This document shows positions 1-4,659 of a DNA stretch of 5,968 nt, in pieces. The notes beneath the pieces were generated by a model, which saw only the letters and a list, made by a program, of their open reading frames with translations, was not told where the DNA came from and searched no databases. The stretch covers positions 1 to 5,968 of the forward strand of contig JAGAZG010000242.1 in assembly GCA_017940105.1 (NCBI GenBank). Reading direction: 5' to 3'. Origin of the DNA: Mailhella sp. GTDB taxonomy: Bacteria; Desulfobacterota; Desulfovibrionia; Desulfovibrionales; Desulfovibrionaceae. Both the position numbers and the translations under genes were made by a program. Position 1 is the stretch's first letter. Each line of letters starts with the position of its first letter.

Positions 1-68
1 CTTTCGCTGCGCACCGTTCCGTCAGATGGAAAGTCTGGTTTCAATTGGGGCTCTCCGCAGCGCTGGTT
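1..68. other. Region downstream of fabF, no gene assigned
   Basis: These 68 bases follow the fabF stop codon in the direction of transcription (minus strand). There is no ATG on the minus strand here. One GTG at 12-14 (minus strand) could begin a next gene that runs off the left edge, but no clear ribosome binding site precedes it and too few codons remain to recognise a product. I see no hairpin with a T-run, so nothing shows that the operon ends at fabF. Confidence 0.4.
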
Positions 69-1316
69 TTATCCGGCAAATTTTTTAAGGATCAGGCTGC
101 CGTTCGTGCCGCCAAATCCATAGGAATTGATCATGGCATACTGAGGATCAAGATTTTTGGAACCTTCGGCCATGTAATTCAAATCGCATTCAGGATCAGG
201 ATGTCTGAGGTTGGCAGTGCCAGGAACAATGCCCGTTAGCAGCGTCATGGCAGCAAACACGGAAGAAACGCCTCCAGACGCCCCAAGCAAATGCCCTATT
301 TGAGATTTAATCGCCGTAATCGCCAAATTTTTTGCATGGGTTCCAAAAACTTCGTGCAAGGCGCGTGTTTCGGCGATGTCATTGGCATGGGTTGATGTGC
401 CGTGCGCGCTGACATGGCTGATCTGCTCCGGAGCGACATGGGCATCTTCAAGAGCGTGCCGCATGCATGCGGCCATGCCTTCGCCTGTTTCAAGGGGGGC
501 AACCATGTGGTAGGCGTCGTCAGATGCACCGTAGCCGGCGATCTCAGCGATGATATGCGCGCCCCTGCTCTGTGCATGCTCCAGGGTTTCAAGCAGCAGC
601 ATTCCAGCCCCTTCGCCCATAACAAAGCCGCAGCGCGTTGCGTCAAACGGGCGTGAAGCCATCTCAGGTGTATCCTGGTTATCGGTGCACAACGCCTTCA
701 TGGCGGTAAAACCAGAAATGCCCATTTCTGTAATGGTCGCTTCTGCACCTCCGGTGATCATGGCGTCAGCTCTGCCAAGGACGATCTGGTCATAAGCATA
801 GCCAATGGCATGCAGCGCAGACGTGCAGGCGCTGGTGGCAACGGCGTTGAGGCCTTTTGCCCCAGTGGTTATGGCAACATGGGCCGGAGCCATGTTTGAA
901 ATGAGCATGGGAATAAAGAACGGCGAAACCCTGTTCGGGCCTGATTCTACAAGCCGGGTATGGAACTGCTCGATGGTTTTCAGCCCGCCAAGGCCTACTC
1001 CAAGCACGACGCCCGTACGCCCCGCTTCGGAAGCTGAAACTTCAAAAGATGCGTTCTCGAGCAGCTGCATGCTTGCACAGACGGCCATCTGGCAAAAGCG
1101 ATCCATCTTCTGGCACTGGCGCGGCTGGATGTATTTTTGAGGTTCAAAATCGCGCACTTCGCCGGCAATATGCGTGGCAAAATTAGTGGAATCAAACTGA
1201 GTTATGCGGCCGATGCCAGACTTGCCTGCCAAAAGGGCCTGCCAACTCGATTCAAGAGTGTTGCCCAGGGGGGTAATGGCTGAAAGACCTGTAATGACAA
1301 CTCGCTTGCGCTCCAC
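69..1316 (-). CDS. fabF: 3-oxoacyl-ACP synthase II (KAS II)
   Basis: FabF condenses malonyl-ACP with acyl-ACP in the elongation cycle of type II fatty acid synthesis in the cytoplasm. With the start chosen here the protein has 415 residues, close to the roughly 413 usual for FabF. The N-terminus carries the typical KRVVITGL...TPLGN segment. The catalytic residues are visible: Cys164 in the TSACTSA motif, His305 in SAHGTST, Lys337 and His342 in the KSQIGHLLGASGG region, and a C-terminal NSYGFGGTNGSL loop. The reading frame is open up to an ATG at 1382, but the start was placed at the GTG at 1316 because a perfect GGAGGT lies 5 nt (counting from GGAGG) upstream, the length fits the family, and a terminator-like hairpin occupies the upstream part of the frame. 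It is the last complete gene of the lipid operon, 129 bp after acpP. The family call is very secure; II rather than I is judged from motifs and acpP linkage. Confidence 0.96.
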   Translation of the reverse strand: MERKRVVITGLSAITPLGNTLESSWQALLAGKSGIGRITQFDSTNFATHIAGEVRDFEPQKYIQPRQCQKMDRFCQMAVCASMQLLENASFEVSASEAGRTGVVLGVGLGGLKTIEQFHTRLVESGPNRVSPFFIPMLISNMAPAHVAITTGAKGLNAVATSACTSALHAIGYAYDQIVLGRADAMITGGAEATITEMGISGFTAMKALCTDNQDTPEMASRPFDATRCGFVMGEGAGMLLLETLEHAQSRGAHIIAEIAGYGASDDAYHMVAPLETGEGMAACMRHALEDAHVAPEQISHVSAHGTSTHANDIAETRALHEVFGTHAKNLAITAIKSQIGHLLGASGGVSSVFAAMTLLTGIVPGTANLRHPDPECDLNYMAEGSKNLDPQYAMINSYGFGGTNGSLILKKFAG

Positions 1317-1320
1317 GGGA

Positions 1321-1326
1321 ACCTCC
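1321..1326 (-). promoter_or_regulatory. Strong Shine-Dalgarno of fabF that decides a GTG start
   Basis: On the minus strand the bases read GGAGGT, with 5 nt between GGAGG and a GTG codon at 1314-1316. The in-frame ATG codons at 1328, 1334 and 1382 have no comparable site upstream, and the ATG at 1328 directly abuts this GGAGGT. This favours the GTG as the true fabF start. Confidence 0.75.
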
Positions 1327-1342
1327 ATAAACATTGAAAGAA

Positions 1343-1373
1343 AAGCCGGGCGACCAATAATGATCCCCGGCTT
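1343..1373 (-). terminator. Terminator-like hairpin between acpP and fabF
   Basis: Read on the minus strand, AAGCCGGG (1373-1366) and CCCGGCTT (1350-1343) form a perfect 8-bp, GC-rich stem around a 15-nt loop, followed at once by TTCTTT. This has the shape of a Rho-independent terminator in the direction of the operon. It lies 27 nt before the fabF start codon, so it would act as a partial terminator or attenuator that lets acpP be made in excess of fabF. The 15-nt loop is longer than in the best terminators and the T-run is broken by a C, so read-through is likely. Activity is inferred. Confidence 0.5.
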
Positions 1374-1425
1374 GTTGTTCATACGCTTACAGCCCAGGCC
1401 ATGGCGCTGAGGACCGGCGTCAGGC

Positions 1426-1443
1426 CAAGGCAGGCATGCCTTG
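1426..1443 (-). other. Stem-loop directly after the acpP stop codon
   Basis: CAAGGCA and TGCCTTG form a perfect 7-bp stem with a 4-nt loop. It begins 2 nt beyond the acpP stop. No T-run follows on the minus strand, so it is not an intrinsic terminator; a role in protecting the 3' end of an acpP transcript is possible but is inference. Confidence 0.4.
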
Positions 1444-1445
1444 CA

Positions 1446-1694
1446 TTAGTTTGCCTTGTCGCCTGCTTTGTCGGCGATGTACTTGACTGCGTCCTTCACC
1501 TTGCGGATGCCCTGCGCCTCATCATCCGGGATCTCGACCCCGAAGGTTTCTTCAAAGGCCATGATAAGTTCCGTGAGGTCAAGAGAATCAGCGCCAAGAT
1601 CTTCAACAAACGAAGATTCAAGCTTAACTTCCTCTTCGGAAAGCTGAAGCTGATTCATAATGATCTTTCTAACTTTTTCTTCGACATCAGACAT
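1446..1694 (-). CDS. acpP: Acyl carrier protein
   Basis: AcpP carries the growing acyl chain as a thioester on a 4'-phosphopantetheine arm and is the shared substrate carrier of FabF, FabG and PlsX. The protein has 82 residues (family about 77-80), is strongly acidic, and contains the ADSLDL motif with the attachment Ser37, followed by the helix II segment TELIMAFEETFGVEIPD that partner enzymes recognise. The start at 1694 is supported by GGAG 7 nt upstream (1702-1705) and by the normal ACP N-terminus; the frame is open much farther upstream but that part overlaps fabG and is not ACP-like. It lies 82 bp after fabG and 129 bp before fabF, and both spacers contain hairpins, which may let this very abundant protein be expressed apart from the enzymes around it. 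Confidence 0.98.
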   Translation of the reverse strand: MSDVEEKVRKIIMNQLQLSEEEVKLESSFVEDLGADSLDLTELIMAFEETFGVEIPDDEAQGIRKVKDAVKYIADKAGDKAN

Positions 1695-1728
1695 AGATCC
1701 ACTCCAATGTTGTTTGTTTTGCAGAAAA

Positions 1729-1765
1729 CCCGAAAAGGCGGGCGCCGCAACGGCATGCGCTGCGG
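1729..1765 (-). other. Two possible hairpins in the fabG-acpP spacer
   Basis: An imperfect stem, CCGCA with TGCGG (1745-1749 and 1761-1765) plus two inner CG pairs past a mismatch, is followed on the minus strand by a short CCCG/CGGG stem (1729-1742) and TTTT. Each is weak alone; together they resemble a weak attenuator or an RNA processing site just before acpP. I see no convincing acpP promoter in the spacer. Confidence 0.25.
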
Positions 1766-1776
1766 AAATTTGCGCC

Positions 1777-2520
1777 TCAGCAGTACAGACCTCCGTTAAC
1801 GGAGATGACCTGCCCTGTGATATACGAGGCTTTAGGCGAGGCCAGAAAAGAAACGGCGTCAGCAACATCCTGTGCTGAACCCAGACGCCCAAGAGGAATG
1901 GCGGCCGCATATCTGGCTTTGACATCATCGGCCAGTGCGGCAGTCATGTCGGTTTCGATAAAACCGGGAGCGACGGCATTGACCGTTACGGAACGTGAAC
2001 CCAGCTCTTTGGCGGCAGACTTGGTCATGCCGATGAGCCCGGCCTTTGCGGCGGCATAATTGACCTGGCCCGCATTGCCCATGAGCCCCACGACAGAAGA
2101 GATGTTAATGATGCTGCCCCTGCGTTGCTTGGCCATGATTTTTGAAGCTTCCCGCAAAAAATAAAAGGCCCCGCGAAGATTGGTGTCAAGCACGGCATTA
2201 AAATCTTCGTCTTTCATGCGCAAAATCAGCCCGTCGCGGGTGATCCCGGCATTGTTCACAAGAACGGCCAGCACTGCCTTGCCGCGGATTTGATCGGCAA
2301 AAAAGGCAGCAACCTGCTCAGCATCAGACGAATCCACGCAAAAAGCCTTGGCCTCGCGGCCTGCTGCGCGGATTTCTTTAACTGTTTCTTCGGCAGCTTC
2401 GGGGCGGCTGCGATACGTAAAAAAGATATCAAAGCCGTCTTTAGCCAGCGTCAGCGCAATTGTCCTGCCAATGCCGCGTGAGCCGCCGGTCACCAAAGCT
2501 ATAATGGGAAGTCCTTCCAT
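1777..2520 (-). CDS. fabG: 3-oxoacyl-ACP reductase (NADPH)
   Basis: FabG reduces 3-oxoacyl-ACP to 3-hydroxyacyl-ACP with NADPH, the first reduction of each elongation cycle. The 247-residue protein is of normal length for this short-chain dehydrogenase/reductase. It shows the cofactor loop TGGSRGIG at residues 11-18, NNAG at 89-92, and the catalytic set Asn114, Ser142, Tyr155 and Lys159 in the N-Y-A-A-A-K arrangement. The stretch from APGFIETDMT onward and the C-terminal ITGQVISVNGG are typical of FabG rather than of other reductases. The ATG at 2520 has GAGG 7 nt upstream (2528-2531). It follows plsX after only 71 bp, where a fabH gene would be expected in related organisms. The product call is secure, supported by the acpP and fabF neighbours. 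Confidence 0.96.
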   Translation of the reverse strand: MEGLPIIALVTGGSRGIGRTIALTLAKDGFDIFFTYRSRPEAAEETVKEIRAAGREAKAFCVDSSDAEQVAAFFADQIRGKAVLAVLVNNAGITRDGLILRMKDEDFNAVLDTNLRGAFYFLREASKIMAKQRRGSIINISSVVGLMGNAGQVNYAAAKAGLIGMTKSAAKELGSRSVTVNAVAPGFIETDMTAALADDVKARYAAAIPLGRLGSAQDVADAVSFLASPKASYITGQVISVNGGLYC

Positions 2521-2546
2521 CTTGCAACCTCACGGCGTCACATTAG

Positions 2547-2566
2547 GTCTTTTTCCATAAAAAGAC
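2547..2566. repeat. AT-rich perfect inverted repeat before fabG
   Basis: GTCTTTTT and AAAAAGAC form a perfect 8-bp dyad around a 4-nt centre in the 71-bp plsX-fabG spacer, 26 bp before the fabG start codon. No T-run follows on either strand, so it is not a standard terminator; it could be a protein-binding site or a weak RNA hairpin. On the minus strand TTGTCT and TAATGT, 17 bp apart, overlap it and could be a weak promoter, but the -10 match is poor. It does not look like a FapR or FabT site that I know. Confidence 0.4.
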
Positions 2567-2591
2567 AATGCCAAAAGAAAATATTAAAATG

Positions 2592-3644
2592 TTAAGCCAG
2601 CCTTGCGTAGTTGGCCAGCTCTTCATTAGCGCTTATGGTTTCTACAAGACGCTGCTGCGTGCCCTTGACCACATAGGTGTTGGCCATGGTAACGGCGCTG
2701 CTGATGGCCTTGGAATTAGACTTGCCGTGACAGACAAGGGCAAGGCTCTTCAGGCCAAGAAGAGGCGCGCCGCCGTATTCGGCATAGTCAACAATTTTTT
2801 TAAAGTTATGAAAGGCTTTTTTCGACAAAACAGCGCCAAGGTACGGCAAAAAGCCGCTGTTTGTCAGTTCGCGCTTGAGCATGTGGCCAAATGCAGAAGC
2901 AAGCCCCTCGCTCAGCTTGAGCACGATGTTGCCCACAAAGCCGTCGCACACGGCGACGTCTATGTCGCCGGTAAAAATATCGCGACCCTCGGCATTGCCG
3001 ATAAAATTCAGGTGCGCAGCCTGCTTTAAAAGCTCATAGCTGCTCTTGACCAGGCTGTTGCCCTTGCCCTCTTCTTCGCCAATGCTCAAAATACCCACGC
3101 GCGGATTTTCGTAGCCGAGGATGTCTTTAACAAAGGCAGAGCCCATAAGGCCAAACTGAAACAGATGGCCTGCGCGGCACTCGACATTGGCCCCAACATC
3201 CAGAAGAAGCATGGGAGACTTTTCAGTAGGCATGAGCGAAGCCAGCGCAGGACGGTCAACCCCATGGATGCGGCCAAGAATGAACATGGCGCAGGCATAG
3301 GCTGCGCCGGAATGGCCGGCGCTGATAAAAGCGTCAGCTTCGCCACTGCGCACAAGCCGACAGGCGACCTGCATGGAAGAGTCTTTTTTATTGCGAAGGA
3401 TGTCAGAAGGTTTGTCTGTCATCTCAACAGTCTGAGATGCAGGCACGACCTCAAAATCAGTTCCTTCTTCCAATGAAGGAGCAAGTTCATCAAGCGTCTT
3501 GTGGATATCTTCTTCTATGCCGACAAGATAAACTTTGGCCCCTGTGGTTTGCGCGGCCTGCAGAGCGCCGGGCACGACGACAGAGGGGCCGAAATCGCCC
3601 CCCATGGCGTCCACTGCTATTTTTGCCCTGGCATTACTGCTCAT
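2592..3644 (-). CDS. plsX: Phosphate acyltransferase (acyl-ACP:phosphate)
   Basis: PlsX converts acyl-ACP and phosphate into acyl phosphate, which PlsY uses to acylate glycerol-3-phosphate, so it links fatty acid synthesis to phospholipid synthesis at the inner face of the membrane. The 350-residue protein has family length. Motifs in order: VDAMGGD (11-17), SAGHSGA (108-114), DVGAN (149-153), SIGEEEGKG (187-195), GNAEGRD (216-222), DGFVGN (234-239) and GGAPLLGL (291-298). The start is taken as the ATG at 3644; a GTG directly before it at 3647 is in frame and also possible. Either start overlaps the end of rpmF (11 nt with the ATG) and lacks a good ribosome binding site, suggesting translational coupling to rpmF. 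The motif SAGHSGA has His-Ser where many PlsX proteins have Asn-Thr; I think this is a lineage variant, not a defect. Confidence 0.95.
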   Translation of the reverse strand: MSSNARAKIAVDAMGGDFGPSVVVPGALQAAQTTGAKVYLVGIEEDIHKTLDELAPSLEEGTDFEVVPASQTVEMTDKPSDILRNKKDSSMQVACRLVRSGEADAFISAGHSGAAYACAMFILGRIHGVDRPALASLMPTEKSPMLLLDVGANVECRAGHLFQFGLMGSAFVKDILGYENPRVGILSIGEEEGKGNSLVKSSYELLKQAAHLNFIGNAEGRDIFTGDIDVAVCDGFVGNIVLKLSEGLASAFGHMLKRELTNSGFLPYLGAVLSKKAFHNFKKIVDYAEYGGAPLLGLKSLALVCHGKSNSKAISSAVTMANTYVVKGTQQRLVETISANEELANYARLA

Positions 3645-3822
3645 CACTGGCAGCTGCTTCTACTACCTGGCGTCCGTTGTACTTGCCGCATGAGGGGCAG
3701 ACACTGTGCGGCTTGGTGGGGGCGCCGCAGGAGCAGTAAATAACCGTCGGCTTGGCCACACGGTCATGAGAACGGCGCATGCACTTTCTGGAATGAGACT
3801 TTTTGTTCTGCTGAACAGCCAT
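3634..3822 (-). CDS. rpmF: 50S ribosomal protein L32 (zinc-binding form)
   Basis: L32 is a small protein of the large ribosomal subunit. The 62-residue product has a basic N-terminus (MAVQQNKKSHSRKCMRRSH) followed by a zinc ribbon with Cys30-x-Cys32 and Cys42-x2-Cys45, so it is the zinc-binding (C+) form. The start at 3822 has a textbook AAGGAG 7 nt upstream (3830-3835), the strongest ribosome binding site in the operon besides that of fabF. It follows yceD by 27 bp and its last codons overlap the start of plsX. The yceD-rpmF-plsX order is conserved in many bacteria and ties ribosome synthesis to membrane lipid synthesis. No zinc-dependent regulator site is evident nearby. Confidence 0.97.
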   Translation of the reverse strand: MAVQQNKKSHSRKCMRRSHDRVAKPTVIYCSCGAPTKPHSVCPSCGKYNGRQVVEAAASDEQ

Positions 3823-3840
3823 GATTGTACTCCTTAATAA

Positions 3841-3858
3841 CAGGCCAGGTCAGGCCTG
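3841..3858. repeat. Short inverted repeat over the yceD stop codon
   Basis: CAGGCC (3841-3846) and GGCCTG (3853-3858) form a 6-bp stem with a 6-nt loop that includes the yceD stop codon and lies just upstream of the rpmF ribosome binding site. No T-run follows. It may fold in the mRNA and affect rpmF translation or be chance. Confidence 0.25.
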
Positions 3859-4407
3859 ACGTTTAACTTTCAAGCGGCGTAAGGCTGCAAGACGGGGATC
3901 GCCGGCTTCAGAAGTGCAGCCGCAGTCGCCCTGATTGAGATTTTTACCGCACACGGGGCAGAGCCCTTTGCAGTCCTGTCTGCAGAGGGGCTTGACCGGC
4001 AACGCCAGGCTGAACTCCTCCCACAGAAGTGAAGCAAGATCCAAAAACGGCATGCCGTCCTGCTGAAACACGACGCCGTCTTCCATAAAGGACACGGCGT
4101 TTTCTGTATCTTCAGGTTCACGCTCCGCCCAGGGATACTCTTCAAACTCCTCAAATTCCTGCGCAAGACGCACAACGGTATCTTCCATGCATCTGTTGCA
4201 CGGCAGCACAACAGTCCCAGAAAGATCGCCGCGGATCAGGCAGCCGGTATCCTGCGCAAGAATGAAAACCCTTGCTGAAACAGGCTCGGCAATGCGGCAA
4301 TTGATGCCGTATTCGCCAAGCGGCTTAGCCCAGACTTCATCAGAAGTCACGGTAAGTTCCATGCCCTGTGCGGGCAGGCTGTTCAATGCAATGCGATCAA
4401 GCTCCAT
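3850..4407 (-). CDS. yceD: DUF177 family protein YceD (rpmF-linked)
   Basis: YceD/DUF177 proteins are almost always encoded next to rpmF; members have been linked to normal 23S rRNA accumulation, but the biochemical role is not well settled. The 185-residue protein has Cys70-x2-Cys73 (in the family's central PCNRC segment), an acidic stretch at about 83-100 (EFEEFEEY and following), and a C-terminal cysteine-rich block: Cys142, Cys146, Cys150-x2-Cys153 and Cys162-x-Cys164, resembling a metal-binding knuckle. The E. coli form, as I recall it, lacks this last block. The ATG at 4407 was chosen because AGAGGT lies 5 nt upstream (4413-4418), the length fits, and a promoter lies within the upstream open frame, so longer starts (to 4557) would be untranscribed from it. 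It is the first gene of the operon, 27 bp before rpmF. Confidence 0.9.
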   Translation of the reverse strand: MELDRIALNSLPAQGMELTVTSDEVWAKPLGEYGINCRIAEPVSARVFILAQDTGCLIRGDLSGTVVLPCNRCMEDTVVRLAQEFEEFEEYPWAEREPEDTENAVSFMEDGVVFQQDGMPFLDLASLLWEEFSLALPVKPLCRQDCKGLCPVCGKNLNQGDCGCTSEAGDPRLAALRRLKVKRQA

Positions 4408-4428
4408 TCTGCACCTCTGGAACGCGGT

Positions 4429-4457
4429 ACAGTACGCACGGCCGTTTCTTTTGTCAA
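4429..4457 (-). promoter_or_regulatory. Sigma70-type promoter of the yceD-fabF operon
   Basis: On the minus strand a consensus -35 TTGACA (4452-4457) is separated by 17 bp from TACTGT (4429-4434). Transcription should begin near 4422, giving a leader of only about 15 nt that just includes the yceD ribosome binding site. The bases after the -10 (ACCGCG) are GC-rich, as in promoters of ribosomal genes that respond to ppGpp in other proteobacteria; that control is inferred. No other promoter of similar quality is seen before rpmF, plsX, acpP or fabF. Confidence 0.72.
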
Positions 4458-4583
4458 GGATTTTCCTGGCGGCTGCCGCAGGCGCAACCAAGACTTGCCC
4501 TCCCTGACTTTCCTGGGCCAGCGTCATGCAGTTTTCGTTGCTGCTACCCACTGCCACTGACCTTCAAGAATCGTTGCAAAAAT

Positions 4584-4606
4584 ATGCCAGCCATGGCATT
4601 GATCAA
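4584..4606. promoter_or_regulatory. Two adjacent dyads in the divergent intergenic region
   Basis: ATGCCA-GCCA-TGGCAT (4584-4599) is a 6-bp inverted repeat and it is directly followed by the 8-bp palindrome TTGATCAA (4599-4606). They lie 54-76 bp before the CoA-transferase start and about 130 bp upstream of the operon promoter, so they are better placed to control the CoA-transferase. TTGAT/ATCAA are half-sites of FNR/CRP-type regulators, but here the usual 4-bp gap between them is missing. A regulator site is possible but not proven; I could not find a good -35/-10 pair for the plus-strand gene. Confidence 0.3.
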
Positions 4607-4659
4607 AACGCATAGGGCAGCCCCATAAGTTTTTTCTCACCTTTTGCCCAGGATCGGCC

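Noticed and set aside
402..1140. Plus-strand open frames of 80-110 codons opposite fabF
   Set aside because: They are antisense shadows of a well-conserved FabF coding sequence with no recognisable motifs or ribosome binding sites.
1695..1928. N-terminal extension of the ACP frame up to 1928 (160 residues)
   Set aside because: It overlaps fabG, is unlike ACP, and the 82-residue ACP starting at 1694 has its own GGAG ribosome binding site.
2568..3029. Plus-strand 153-codon open frame opposite plsX
   Set aside because: It is antisense to the conserved PlsX motifs GNAEGRD and DGFVGN, and no domain is recognisable in it.
3752..3757. His-Ser in place of Asn-Thr in PlsX motif context as a possible inactivating change
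   Set aside because: All other PlsX motifs are intact and I believe related deltaproteobacterial PlsX proteins share this variant (the motif itself is in plsX at residues 108-114), so loss of function is not supported.
4408..4557. N-terminal extension of YceD by 50 residues up to an ATG at 4557
   Set aside because: The likely promoter (4429-4457) lies inside this part, family length fits the start at 4407, and a ribosome binding site precedes 4407.
4572..4590. Sigma54-like promoter on the minus strand (TGGCA...TTGCA)
   Set aside because: Only 9 bp separate the GG and GC pairs; sigma54 needs 10, and a better sigma70 promoter lies closer to yceD.
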